64,000 bases of DNA from CAZGKW01 sp964526295 (GTDB taxonomy: Bacteria; Planctomycetota; Phycisphaerae; FEN-1346), in assembly GCA_964526295.1 (NCBI GenBank), contig CAZGKW010000010.1:54400-118399 (forward strand), given 5' to 3'. The position numbers were made by a program, and so were the translations under genes. This document shows positions 28,840 to 37,684 of this stretch, piece by piece (position 1 is the stretch's first letter; every line of letters begins with the position of its first letter). The notes beneath the pieces are model-generated. The model made no database searches, was not told the origin of the DNA, and saw only the letters and a program-made list of their open reading frames with translations.

Positions 28840-28892
28840 GGTCTCCGTGCCGACCGGGCCGGCGACCGAAGAACGCGGTTGGCACGGAGACC
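28840..28892 (+). terminator. Strong inverted repeat between purC and aroC
   Basis: GGTCTCCGTGCCGACCG (28840-28856) pairs with CGGTTGGCACGGAGACC (28876-28892): 17 base pairs with one G-T pair and a 19-base loop. There is no T-tract, so it may be a Rho-dependent or structural end, an mRNA-stabilising stem, or a regulatory site in the aroC leader. Confidence 0.55.
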
Positions 28893-28961
28893 CGCCGCGC
28901 AAAGTGGATTCGTGACCCTGGCAATTCACCCCGGCGGACAGGCGTTCCGGAAAGTCATTCC

Positions 28962-30125
28962 GTGACCCAGTTACGCGTCCATACGGCGGGCGAATCGCAC
29001 GGTCCGGCCGTCGTCGCCCTCGTCGAGGGCATGCCGGCCGGCGTTCGCGTCGACGAGGCCCGCATCAACGCGGACCTCGCGCGCCGCCAGGGGGGATACG
29101 GGCGAGGCGACCGCCAGAAGATCGAGGCCGACGCGGTGGAGGTCCTGGCCGGCGCCCGCCGCGGGCATACCCTCGGCAGCCCCGTCGTCCTGGTGGTCCG
29201 GAACCGCGACCTGAGGATCGAGGAGGCGCCCGAGGTGACCCGGCCGCGGCCCGGGCACGGCGACCTGGCCGGGGCCCTCAAGTACCTGACCGGCGACTGC
29301 CGCGACATCCTCGAACGGGCCAGCGCCCGCGAGACGGCGGGCCGTGTCGCCGCGGCCGGCCTGGCGAAGGCCCTCCTCGCGGAGTTCGGGATCGACGTGG
29401 CCGCCTGGGTCGCGCGGATCGGCGACGCCGCCTCGGAGGAGACGGCACTCGACGGCCCGGCCGTCGACCTGGCCCACCTCCGGCGCCGCCGCGATTCAAG
29501 CGACGTCTACTGCCCCGACCCGTCGGCCACGGAAGCGATGAAGGCCGCCATCGACGCCGCCCGCGAGGCCGGCGACACGCTGGGGGGCCTCGTCCGGTGC
29601 GTCGCGACGGGCGTCCCGCCGGGCCTCGGGAGCCACGTCCACTGGACGCGGAAGCTGGACGGGCGGCTCGCCCGGGCCGTCATGAGCATCCAGGCCATGA
29701 AGGGCGTCGAGATCGGCCTCGGCTTCGGCGTGGCACTGCGGCCCGGCAGCGAGGTCCACGATGCGATCCGCTACGATGCCGACCGCCGCGACGGGCCGTC
29801 CTTGGGGTTCGTCCGGCCGACGAACCGGGCGGGGGGTCTGGAGGCCGGGATGACCAACGGGGCCCCGGTGGTCGTATCGGCGGCCATGAAGCCCATCTCG
29901 ACGCTCAAACGCCCCCTGGAGTCGGTGGACCTCGCGACGAAGGAGGCCGAGGAGGCCGCCTACGAGCGGAGCGATGTCTGTGCCGTCCCGGCCGCGAGCG
30001 TCGTGGTCGAGGCGGCCGTCGCGACGGAGCTGGCGGCGGCGCTGGTGGAGCGGTTCGGAGGCGACTCGCTTCGCCAGATGAAGGACGCCTGCGAGGCGTG
30101 GCGCCGGGCGGCCCGCCAGATGTGA
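28962..30125 (+). CDS. aroC: Chorismate synthase
   Basis: A 387-residue enzyme that converts EPSP to chorismate with reduced FMN, the last shared step of aromatic amino acid synthesis. It starts with the conserved TAGESHGPAVVALVEG segment that carries the active-site His, and also shows RRQGGYGRG, RPGHGDLAGALKY, ERASARETAGRVA and the late RPTNRAGGLEAGMTNG motif. GTG 28962 is the only start that includes the complete N-terminal motif. No shikimate-pathway neighbours. The following unknown gene starts 49 bases later on the same strand. Confidence 0.96.
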   Translation: MTQLRVHTAGESHGPAVVALVEGMPAGVRVDEARINADLARRQGGYGRGDRQKIEADAVEVLAGARRGHTLGSPVVLVVRNRDLRIEEAPEVTRPRPGHGDLAGALKYLTGDCRDILERASARETAGRVAAAGLAKALLAEFGIDVAAWVARIGDAASEETALDGPAVDLAHLRRRRDSSDVYCPDPSATEAMKAAIDAAREAGDTLGGLVRCVATGVPPGLGSHVHWTRKLDGRLARAVMSIQAMKGVEIGLGFGVALRPGSEVHDAIRYDADRRDGPSLGFVRPTNRAGGLEAGMTNGAPVVVSAAMKPISTLKRPLESVDLATKEAEEAAYERSDVCAVPAASVVVEAAVATELAAALVERFGGDSLRQMKDACEAWRRAARQM

Positions 30126-30174
30126 CCGATCGCCGGCGTTTCTTCGCGAACCAGCCGGCGCGACCTGGAACCTC

Positions 30175-31413
30175 ATGCCCATTCGCAAGAAGCACGTCTC
30201 GCGGCTGGTCGCCGCCCTGATGGGCCTGACGGTCCTCGGGCCGCTCGTCGTCCTCGCCTGGTGGGCGATCTGGCTCCGCGGGCAGGGACCGGCCGGCGAA
30301 CTCCGGGACCGCCTGGAGACCCGCCTCCGGTGCCGGGCGGAGCTGACCGGTCACCGGCCGGTCGGCCTCGAGGCCGCCCGCCTGGACGGGCTCGACCTGC
30401 GGTGGGACCTGGGGACCGGCGAGGTTGCCGTGAGGCTCTCGAACGTGCGGGCCGAGCGCGACCGCTCCGGACGGTGGGGGCTGGCGGCCGATTCGGGCAG
30501 CCTGACCGTCGAGGCGGACCGGCTCCGGCCGACGATGGCCGCGTGGAGTCAACGCCTCGTCCAGCTCGGCGACGAGGCCGTCCCGCTGGGCCCGATCGAC
30601 GTCGCGACGTTGACGGTGAAGGTCGAGTCGGAGTGCCTGCGGCTGGCCGAGAGCGGCTGGGCCCGCGTCCGGGCGCACGCCGAGGACGGTCTTGAGGCGG
30701 AGTTCGAGACATCACCGGGCGGCGAGATGGGCACGTCGGGCCCGCGGCTTCAGGCCCGGGTCCGGCTCCATCCCCGTTCGGCATCGGGCGTCTTCGGCGG
30801 CCTGTCGGCGAAGGCGTGGCACCTGACGCCGGCCGACGTGGTCCGCGCGGTCCCAGGATGGCCGGCTCGGACGGAAGCCGGAGGGCGCGTCGAGGTGCAC
30901 TACGTCTGGGTGCCCGCGCCGGAGCCGTCGGCGCCGCAGGGGGAGACGCTCGAGGTGACGGCCACCGGCCTCGATCTGGCCCCGCTGACAACGAACCTGC
31001 CGGGCGGTCCGATCACGGGTTTGGCGAAGGCGAACGTCGAATGGCTGCCCGTTGCGCCGGGGCCCGCGGAACGGGGCTTGGTCGTCTCGGTGAGCGCGGC
31101 CGGAGAAGGCCTCGTCAGCGGTGAGACGCTTCGGTGGATCGAGGGGCTGGGGCCGGCCTTCGAGGGCTACGGCGAGATGGTGGGCGGCCGCATCGGGTAC
31201 GAGTGGTTCGTCCTCGACGTTCGAGTCGGTCCGAACGGGCGGGCGCACATTCCCCGCTGGCGTGGCGACAAGAGCGACCTCCTGTTCACGCGGTTGTTCG
31301 GCGAGGAGGTGCCGCTGCTCTGGGTGACGGCCGACACTTTCGACGTCTCGCCCGTGTGGGAGCAGCTCCGGCCGGTCCTGGTCGGTTCGCCCGACGAGCC
31401 GGCGGAGCCATGA
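30175..31413 (+). CDS. Membrane-anchored protein of unknown function
   Basis: A 412-residue protein with one N-terminal membrane segment (about residues 12-34, LMGLTVLGPLVVLAWWAIW) and a long extracytoplasmic part rich in short beta-strand-like stretches and regular Leu/Val spacing. This arrangement recalls AsmA/TamB-type proteins that sit between membranes, but I see no decisive motif. It follows aroC by 49 bases and converges with the OmpA-like gene, whose stop is 21 bases away. Confidence 0.65.
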   Translation: MPIRKKHVSRLVAALMGLTVLGPLVVLAWWAIWLRGQGPAGELRDRLETRLRCRAELTGHRPVGLEAARLDGLDLRWDLGTGEVAVRLSNVRAERDRSGRWGLAADSGSLTVEADRLRPTMAAWSQRLVQLGDEAVPLGPIDVATLTVKVESECLRLAESGWARVRAHAEDGLEAEFETSPGGEMGTSGPRLQARVRLHPRSASGVFGGLSAKAWHLTPADVVRAVPGWPARTEAGGRVEVHYVWVPAPEPSAPQGETLEVTATGLDLAPLTTNLPGGPITGLAKANVEWLPVAPGPAERGLVVSVSAAGEGLVSGETLRWIEGLGPAFEGYGEMVGGRIGYEWFVLDVRVGPNGRAHIPRWRGDKSDLLFTRLFGEEVPLLWVTADTFDVSPVWEQLRPVLVGSPDEPAEP

Positions 31414-31434
31414 CGGGGCGTCGCCCGCTGCCGC

Positions 31435-32241
31435 TCATTTCAGATAGATCTCGACCCGCCGATTCTGGGCCCGTCCCTGGGCCGTGCCGTTGTCGGCAAT
31501 CGGCTCGCTGCTGCCGCGGCCCTGGGTGGCGATGCGGCTTGCGGCCACCCCGCCGGCGGTCAGGACCTCGGCCACGGCTTCGGCCCGGGCGTCGCTCAGG
31601 CCCTGGTTGTCCGGTGACTTTCCCAGGCCTTTCAGGAGGGCGATCGTCGCGGGCTTTCGGACCGGCACGGAGTCCGTATGGCCGACGATCGTTACGGTCA
31701 CGGCCCGGCCCGCCTCGCCGCCGAGGATCGCAGCGAGCTGCCTCAGGGCGGTCCGGGCGTCCGGCCGAACGAGGTTCGAGCCGGAGTCGAAGGTGATGTC
31801 GCCGGCGAAGCGAAGCCGGCCGCTCTCCCGCTCGAACTCGAACAGGTTCGGGTGCTGGCGTCCGACGGCCTCGATCTCCAGGGCGACCTGCTCGGGCAGG
31901 GGCCCCCCGCCACCCCCCATCCGGACCGGCTGCCGGGCCATGTCCTTCAACAGCGAGTTGGCTTTTTCGTAGGCCTGCCTGTAGGCGTTCCGCTCGCGTT
32001 CGGCGGCGGCGACCTCCTGCTCCTTCTCGGCGGCGCGGAGCTGGGCCCTGGCCTGCTCCTCCTGAAGGACCCGGTTCTCGGCCCGGAGCCGGGCGATCTC
32101 GGCGTCCCGCTCCTGGAGGGCGTCCTCCTGCTGCTGGGCCAGGTTGACCGTCTCGTACCGGCTTTGCGGCTGACACCCCACCGCCGCCAGGGTCGCCGTC
32201 AGGACCAGGGCCACCCACGCGGTTGCCGAAACTCGATGCAT
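31435..32241 (-). CDS. OmpA-family lipoprotein (peptidoglycan-binding)
   Basis: A 268-residue protein. ATG 32241 is preceded on the minus strand by AAGGAGG, six bases away, so the longer open frame upstream is rejected. The signal ends in LAAVGC (Cys 23). Residues about 35-100 form a charged coiled coil (EDALQERDAEIARLRAEN). The C-terminal 130 residues are an OmpA/MotB domain with FDSGSNLVRPDA, GHTDSVPV, LSDARAEAV and GRAQNRRVEI, which in this family binds diaminopimelate of peptidoglycan. It probably ties the outer membrane to the wall, in the manner of Pal. It lies downstream of the HTH/membrane gene on the same strand. Confidence 0.9.
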   Translation of the reverse strand: MHRVSATAWVALVLTATLAAVGCQPQSRYETVNLAQQQEDALQERDAEIARLRAENRVLQEEQARAQLRAAEKEQEVAAAERERNAYRQAYEKANSLLKDMARQPVRMGGGGGPLPEQVALEIEAVGRQHPNLFEFERESGRLRFAGDITFDSGSNLVRPDARTALRQLAAILGGEAGRAVTVTIVGHTDSVPVRKPATIALLKGLGKSPDNQGLSDARAEAVAEVLTAGGVAASRIATQGRGSSEPIADNGTAQGRAQNRRVEIYLK

Positions 32242-32393
32242 CGCGATCCTCCTTTCCCGGGTCGAACCGATCCGGCGGGGCCGTTGCCGGGCGGTCGGGA
32301 CCAGCTTACGGAACGGACTGCCCCTCCCGCCGGGCGCAACGGGACAGGCGACGATCAAACGGGCCGCCGACCGGCACGGCCGGCGATGAGGTC

Positions 32394-33359
32394 TCATCCC
32401 CCGACGGCCTCGCGGCGGGCCCGCTGGCCCTCCAGGACCCATCCGACGATGGCGATGGCGACCGACAGGACGATGCCCATCCCGATGACCACCAGGCCGA
32501 TGCTGCCGCCGCCGAGGCCCTTGACGAACGACGCCGGGTTGTTCGTCGTCAGAGCCACCAGGACCATCGTCGCGATGATGAGGCACAGCACCGCCAGGGC
32601 CATCAGGACCGTGAATGCCCCGTGATGGGCAGGGGGTTCGACCAGCGTGACGATCCGCGTCCGGCTCGGGGCGATCCCGGACGTGCTGGCCGAGGACGTC
32701 GAGATGACCGACGCCAAGCCGCTCTCGGAATCGACGGCGATGACGGGCTCCTCGGCGAAGACGTCCTCCTCGGCGCCGGGGGCCAGCTCGTCGTCGCTGA
32801 GGACCTCCTGGAGGCTCGACTCGTCGGTCTCGGGGCTCAGGGCGAGGGGGGCCGGTTCGGCCTCGGGTGCCGTCAGGGCCTCCTCGACGCCGCTGATCCG
32901 CTCCTCGCCGGGCGCCTCAGCGCCAGGGAACACGCTCTCGGTGTCGGCGGCGATCCACGTCTCGGCGGCGCTGTCGGCCGGGATCTCCTCCTCCTCGGCG
33001 AAGAGGATGTCGGCGTCGATGCTCATCAGGGTGTCGCCGGCGTCCTCATCCAGGCCTTCGTCGACCAGGGGGGGCTCCTCCTCGCCCGAGGGGGCCAGGG
33101 CCGGGACGGGCCCTTCCTCGGCCTCGACCGGGGCCATGGCCTCCGGCGTCGTCGGAGCGGACGGCTCCAGCGTCAGCTCCTCCTCGGTTTCCTCCTCGGC
33201 GGGCACGTCGCCGGCCATGGCGGCGATGTCCTGTTTGCGGAACTTCCAGGTCCCTTCGTCGCGGAAAGCGCGGATCTTGCCTTTCCGGATCATCTCCTGG
33301 AGTTCCTCGTCGCCCTTGCCGAGCCGCTGTTTGGCGTCTTCGAAATTCACAAAGTCCAA
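32394..33359 (-). CDS. HTH protein with acidic linker and two C-terminal membrane segments
   Basis: A 321-residue protein. It starts with TTG at 33359, supported by AGGAGG seven bases upstream on the minus strand; there is no ATG nearby. Residues 1-50 (NFEDAKQRLGKGDEELQEMIRKGKI...WKFRKQDI) look like an excisionase/MerR-type winged helix. Residues about 50-225 are extremely acidic and Pro/Ser-rich with little predicted structure. Two hydrophobic segments follow (AFTVLMALAVLCLIIATMVL; IGLVVIGMGIVLSVAIAIVG). A membrane-tethered DNA-binding or protein-binding adaptor is a reasonable guess. It sits in a minus-strand group between a small anchored protein and the OmpA-like lipoprotein. Confidence 0.8.
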   Translation of the reverse strand: MDFVNFEDAKQRLGKGDEELQEMIRKGKIRAFRDEGTWKFRKQDIAAMAGDVPAEEETEEELTLEPSAPTTPEAMAPVEAEEGPVPALAPSGEEEPPLVDEGLDEDAGDTLMSIDADILFAEEEEIPADSAAETWIAADTESVFPGAEAPGEERISGVEEALTAPEAEPAPLALSPETDESSLQEVLSDDELAPGAEEDVFAEEPVIAVDSESGLASVISTSSASTSGIAPSRTRIVTLVEPPAHHGAFTVLMALAVLCLIIATMVLVALTTNNPASFVKGLGGGSIGLVVIGMGIVLSVAIAIVGWVLEGQRARREAVGG

Positions 33360-33440
33360 GGTCCGGCCTCCTGTAAACCTGCAAGACCGAGCATCCAGCC
33401 TCCCCGTAATTATACGACGCTTCGCCGGGCAAAACGACCC

Positions 33441-33836
33441 TCACTCCGGCGTGCCGCCCGGCGCCAGCATCCGTTCGACGCGGGCCCGGATATCCTTCGG
33501 AAGAGGCGGGTCGTTGTTGTAGTCGGTGAGCATCCAGTCGGCGGAGATATCGCGGACGGCCAGGAGCTTCAGGCGGCTTCGCCGCGCATCGGCCTGGTAG
33601 ACGGCCAGCCGGTCCCGCCGCAGGTCCACCAGGCAAAGGACGACGTTCGTCTCGCCCATGGGGGTGGCGGCAATGGCGATTTCAGGCGGGCCGTCCGAAG
33701 CGCCCGGGCGGATCGCGTCGAGCGCCCAGGCCCTGGACCCCGGGTCGGGGCCGAACGCCCCGACGGCGATCCAGGCGGCCAGGGACGCAACGCCCGCCCC
33801 GACGAGGCCCCAGGCGACTTTCTCGCTGACGCGCAC
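33441..33836 (-). CDS. Small anchored protein of unknown function
   Basis: A 131-residue protein with an N-terminal membrane segment (about residues 8-28) and a C-terminal part containing VDLRRDRLAVYQADARRSRL, followed by an acidic/Pro segment. GTG 33836 has GGGAGAG just upstream. It is the first gene of the minus-strand group 33836 to 31435 and lies 81 bases before the HTH/membrane gene. I know no function; the sequence looks like a conserved planctomycete hypothetical. Confidence 0.65.
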   Translation of the reverse strand: MRVSEKVAWGLVGAGVASLAAWIAVGAFGPDPGSRAWALDAIRPGASDGPPEIAIAATPMGETNVVLCLVDLRRDRLAVYQADARRSRLKLLAVRDISADWMLTDYNNDPPLPKDIRARVERMLAPGGTPE

Positions 33837-34202
33837 CCGTCTCTCCCACGCTCTGCCGTGCGCCGGCGGCGCCCCTGGACCGCCGGCCTCGACCCGGCAT
33901 TGTAAATGGCCTCCGGGTCAATGCAACCGAAATCTCCCGGCCGCGAGGGCATACCCCGAGGTTGAGGAATCGTCTCCGAGGCACCCGTGGGTCGAGGCCC
34001 GCGGGCGCCTGCCGTTTGCGTCCGTCTGGTCGCGGCGCCCTTCCGCCGTCGCCCTTCGGACTATGGCGGACAGGCCGGGTCGCGGCCAAACCCGGGCGGG
34101 TGCGGCGGGTTTTTCATTTGAGGGCGGGGTGCGTTTGCGATAGGCTCCGAGGTCCTGTCGGTCCGGTGGCGCTGCGGGCCGCCCTGGCTTGAAAGACCTC
34201 GC
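33837..34202. other. Divergent intergenic region
   Basis: 366 bases between the small anchored protein (minus) and the GH10-like gene (plus). It contains the minus-strand promoter at 33899-33926, a terminator-like hairpin (AAACCCG 34088-34094 / CGGGTTT 34106-34112 followed by TT), and a weak plus-strand promoter candidate (TTGAGG 34118-34123, 17 bases, TAGGCT 34141-34146). Confidence 0.5.
33899..33926 (-). promoter_or_regulatory. Sigma-70-type promoter of the minus-strand group
   Basis: On the minus strand TTGCAT (33926-33921), 16-base spacer, TACAAT (33904-33899). Leader of about 55 bases before the GTG at 33836. Confidence 0.6.
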
Positions 34203-35750
34203 GTGCAGAAGTTCCTGGTGCTCCAAGACGGCAAGCCGCCCGCCGACCTCGATACGTCGCGTCTGTACCTGACCAGCCTGGAGGGCCAGCCGATCCGGGC
34301 CCGGTTTCGCTACACCCCGGAGATGGGCCTGCTGTTCTGCGAGCGGCGGAGCCAGGGCCTCGGGGCGGTGAATATCTCGTGGCCCCTGCGGAGCGGCTCG
34401 CAGTTGATGCTCCGGACGGCCCTGTTGCCCGACCGGGACGAGCCCTACCTCCTGCCGCTCGAGCTGGCCCGGGGCCAGGTGGCCGAGCTGTGGCGAAAGA
34501 AGGACGAGTGGGGCTACATCTACGGCGATCCGACGCGGGGGTTCGGTGAGGCGTTCACCGAGGTCAAGATGCTCGTGGCCCAGGCGATGACGGTGGAGGA
34601 CTCGCCGCCGGCGGCGGCGGGCCTCGCGGAGGACGCCCTCAGCCGGGCCGTCGACCTCGGCGAGCAGCTTGCGGCGGCCGACGCCCACTTCGGCCTCATC
34701 CGGCGGCGGAAAGGGGGCCGGCTGGCCCGCGTCGACTTCGGGTGCCACTGGGAGCCCGCCAAGAGCGAGTCCGAGCTCCAGGAACGCTTCGCCGAGACGT
34801 TCAACCACGCCACGCTGCCGTTCACCTGGCGGCGGGTGGAGCCGCGGGAGCAGGAGGTCGACTGGAGCTGGCACGACGGCTGGATCCAGTGGCTCGACGC
34901 CAAGGGCCTGGTCATCAAGGGCGGCAGCCTCGTCCGCTTCGCCGAGCCGTACCTGCCCGACTGGGTCTGGATCTGGGAGAACGACTTCGAGTCGATCCGC
35001 GACTACGTGTTCGACCACGTGGAGCGGTGCGTCCAGCGGTACCGCGGCCGGGTGGACCAGTGGGACGCCATCACGGGCATCCACGTCGAAAACTGCATGG
35101 GCTTCTCGCTGGACCAGATCCTGGAGGTGACCCGCGCGGCGTGCCACGCCGTCAAGCGGACCGACCCCTCGGCCCGGGTGGCCCTGGAGATGGTCCAGCC
35201 GTGGGGGGAGTACTTCGCCGCGAACCAGCGGTCGATCTGGCCGCTCCACTATGCCGAAATGTGCATGAACGCCGGCGTCGAGTTCGACGTCGTCGGCCTC
35301 CAGTTCTTCTTCGGAACCGACGGCGAGGGCTACCACTGCCGCGACATGCTCGCCGTCTCGGACATGATCGACCGCTTCGGCGCCCTGGGCAAGCCCGTCC
35401 AGGTGACCGCCGTCGGCGTGCCGTCGGCGTGCTACCCCGACCCGGACGCCCAGGTCCAGTCGGACCATCAGCCCGGCGCCGGGGGCGTGTGGCGGCAGAA
35501 CTGGGACGAAGTGGTCCAGAGCGAGTGGGCCGGCACGTTCTACCGGACGGCCATCTCGAAGTCGTTCGTCACGGCCGTCGCGTGGCGCGACTTCACGGAC
35601 CACCAGCCCCACCACTTTCCCCACGCGGGCCTGCTGCGGAAAAACCAGCACCCCAAGATCGCGTTCCAGCGGCTCGTCAACGTCCGCAACGACATCTGGC
35701 CGGAGGGCGGCCCGAAGGACGAGGGCCCCCAGATCCGCCTCCGCCGCTGA
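34203..35750 (+). CDS. GH10 (xylanase)-like protein lacking both catalytic glutamates
   Basis: A 515-residue protein with GTG start. The C-terminal 350 residues follow the layout of GH10 endo-1,4-beta-xylanases: FTWRRVEP, WHDGWIQWLDAKG, the VDQWDA strand, EFDVVGLQFFF and a late strand at GKPVQVTAVGVP. In active GH10 enzymes the fourth strand ends WDVVNE and the seventh ITE. Here they read WDAITG (Gly 292) and VTA (Ala 403), so acid/base and nucleophile both seem to be missing. The N-terminal 150 residues may be a carbohydrate-binding domain. No signal peptide is visible. It may be a binding protein or use other residues. Confidence 0.75.
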   Translation: MQKFLVLQDGKPPADLDTSRLYLTSLEGQPIRARFRYTPEMGLLFCERRSQGLGAVNISWPLRSGSQLMLRTALLPDRDEPYLLPLELARGQVAELWRKKDEWGYIYGDPTRGFGEAFTEVKMLVAQAMTVEDSPPAAAGLAEDALSRAVDLGEQLAAADAHFGLIRRRKGGRLARVDFGCHWEPAKSESELQERFAETFNHATLPFTWRRVEPREQEVDWSWHDGWIQWLDAKGLVIKGGSLVRFAEPYLPDWVWIWENDFESIRDYVFDHVERCVQRYRGRVDQWDAITGIHVENCMGFSLDQILEVTRAACHAVKRTDPSARVALEMVQPWGEYFAANQRSIWPLHYAEMCMNAGVEFDVVGLQFFFGTDGEGYHCRDMLAVSDMIDRFGALGKPVQVTAVGVPSACYPDPDAQVQSDHQPGAGGVWRQNWDEVVQSEWAGTFYRTAISKSFVTAVAWRDFTDHQPHHFPHAGLLRKNQHPKIAFQRLVNVRNDIWPEGGPKDEGPQIRLRR

Positions 35751-35773
35751 CCCCTCCTCCCGCCAAACCGGCG

Positions 35774-35864
35774 AAAAAAAGACACTAAGTGTCTTTTCTT
35801 GGTGAGCTAAGTCCTTTAATGGCAAGGGGTTGCGCCTCAAAAAAAGACACTAAGTGTCTTTTTT
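35774..35864. repeat. Paired palindromic repeat, copy 2 (convergent gene end)
   Basis: Two copies of the same palindrome with core GACACTAAGTGTC, centred on 35787 (10-base arms) and 35852 (12-base arms, A-run before, T-run after). The 41-base linker shares TTGG, CTAA and TTGCGC with the element at 23644-23726. It fills most of the gap between the GH10-like gene and the sulfatase gene, which converge here, and probably terminates both. Confidence 0.8.
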
Positions 35865-35892
35865 GGCGAGCAGGGCGTCTTCGTGCCGTGCG

Positions 35893-37629
35893 TCAGTCGA
35901 GGCGCGTCAGGCGGACCGACTTCATCTCGAGGGCCTGCGAGCCGGGGATGTCGGTGGCCCGGACCTGGAGCGTCGTCCGGCCCTTCGGGAGGTCGAGCGT
36001 CCCGAGGACGAGCGGGGCCCAGTCCTTCTCCGGGCGGGCCTCGCGGATATCGCGCCGGCCGCGCATCGGGTCCGGGTCGTGGGCCCGGTCGACGGTCCCT
36101 TCGGCGCTCGCCTCGCCGGCCGTCACGCGCATCGTCGCCCCGACGTCGGCCTCCTGACAGGTGTACATGAGGGCCACCTCGTGCCGCCCGGCGGCAGCCA
36201 CGTCGATCTCCCACGCGACCGTGCCGCTCGTCTCCTTCCAGTCCGTGAGCCATCCGTTCGTCCAGCGGGTGGTCCGGCCGACGCCGCGCACCTCGGCCCG
36301 GTGGGGGTTCAGGTGGGCGACGGGCCACTCGGCGTGGCCCACGGGGATGGGCGGCGGCATGCCTTCGAGCCCCTGCTCGACCTCGGAGTTCCAGTCGCGG
36401 AACGCCATGGCCAGCTTCGCCGCCACCTCCGGATGCTCGTCGGCGACGTCGCGTTCCTGGCCCGGGTCGGCGGGCATGTCGTAGAGCTGTGGTCGCTTGC
36501 CCTTCGTGATGAGCCGCCATCGCTCGGTCCGGACGGCGCCCCGCGGCTCGAAGATTGCCCGGTCGGGCCAGTCGGCCTCGCGGCCGGCGAAGAGCGGCAC
36601 GAGGCTGACGCCGTCGAGCGGCTTCGTCTGCGTGTCCCGGATGCCGCACCATTCGGCGAGCGTGGGAAGGATGTCGATGTGAGCGGCGATGGGCCGGACG
36701 ACGGTGCCCGGGTCGATTCGCCCGGTCCACCGCACGAAGCAGGGGACGCGGCAGCCGCCCTCGTCCGGGCTGCCCTTCCAGCCTTTCATGCCGGCGTTGT
36801 AGCGGCGGCCGTTGGCCCCGTTGTCCGTCAGGAAGACGACGATCGTATCGTGCGCCAGGTCGAGCCGGTCGAGCGTCGCCAGGATGCGGCCGACGTTGTC
36901 GTCGATGTTCTCCACCATGCCGTAGATCGTCGCCGTCCGCCCGTCGAAGCCCCGCTTCCGGTATTTCTCGAAGCACCGCTCCGGCACCTGCATCGGCTCG
37001 TGCGGGGCGTTGTAGGGGACGTAGCAGAAGAACGGCCGGTCGCGTCGGGCCTCGATGAAGGCGAGGGCGGCGTCGGTCAGTTCGTCGGTGATGTAGCGCG
37101 TCGTGCGAAACGGCTCGCCGTTCCGCTCCAGGGTCGTATCGAAATAGTTATCCCAATGGCCGCCGCAGAAGCCGACGAACTCGTCGAACCCCTTGCCGTT
37201 CGGATGGTAGGGATAGTTCTCGCCGTTGTGCCACTTGCCGAAGCACCCGGTGGCGTAGCCCGCCCGCCGGAAGACCTGGGCCAGGGTCACCTCGTCGAGG
37301 CGCATGACCTCGGTGCCCTGCGAGACGCCGCTGGCGCCGCACCGCGGATGGTACCGCCCGGTCAGGAGGCTGGCCCGCGTCGGGGCGCAGATCGGGTTGA
37401 CGTAGAACCGGTCGAACCGGGCCCCGTCGGCGGCCAGCCGGTCGAGCACCGGCGTGTCGAGCTTCTCGTTGCCGTGCGAGTGGATGTCGCCGTAGCCCTG
37501 GTCGTCGGTCAGGATGAGGACGACGTTGGGCGCCCGGTCCGCGGGCGACCCGTCGGCTCGGCGAGGGGAGGACAGGCCCATGGCGGCGACTCCTGCTGTG
37601 GCGGTTCGGAGGAATGTTCGGCGCTTCAT
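35893..37629 (-). CDS. Sulfatase with C-terminal beta domain (Tat-exported)
   Basis: A 578-residue member of the type I sulfatase family, which hydrolyses sulfate esters. ATG 37629 gives a Tat signal starting MKRRTFLR; the frame open upstream is rejected. The active-site motif CAPTR starts at Cys 81, which must be converted to formylglycine; metal ligands are in ILTDDQGYGD. Residues from about 460 form an extra beta-rich domain (GRHEVALMYTCQ, RTTLQVRATDI) that resembles a carbohydrate-binding module. It lies 55 bases behind the other sulfatase gene on the same strand and may be co-transcribed. Substrate unknown, possibly sulfated algal or host glycans. Confidence 0.92.
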   Translation of the reverse strand: MKRRTFLRTATAGVAAMGLSSPRRADGSPADRAPNVVLILTDDQGYGDIHSHGNEKLDTPVLDRLAADGARFDRFYVNPICAPTRASLLTGRYHPRCGASGVSQGTEVMRLDEVTLAQVFRRAGYATGCFGKWHNGENYPYHPNGKGFDEFVGFCGGHWDNYFDTTLERNGEPFRTTRYITDELTDAALAFIEARRDRPFFCYVPYNAPHEPMQVPERCFEKYRKRGFDGRTATIYGMVENIDDNVGRILATLDRLDLAHDTIVVFLTDNGANGRRYNAGMKGWKGSPDEGGCRVPCFVRWTGRIDPGTVVRPIAAHIDILPTLAEWCGIRDTQTKPLDGVSLVPLFAGREADWPDRAIFEPRGAVRTERWRLITKGKRPQLYDMPADPGQERDVADEHPEVAAKLAMAFRDWNSEVEQGLEGMPPPIPVGHAEWPVAHLNPHRAEVRGVGRTTRWTNGWLTDWKETSGTVAWEIDVAAAGRHEVALMYTCQEADVGATMRVTAGEASAEGTVDRAHDPDPMRGRRDIREARPEKDWAPLVLGTLDLPKGRTTLQVRATDIPGSQALEMKSVRLTRLD

Positions 37630-37684
37630 GATCGTTCCACGGCCCCTCTCCCCCCCCCAGGGGAGAGGGGACAAGGGCTGCACC

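Noticed and set aside
34088..34114. Terminator of a gene in the divergent region
   Set aside because: The hairpin has a short T-run, but no gene or credible transcript ends there; kept only as a note in the intergenic entry.
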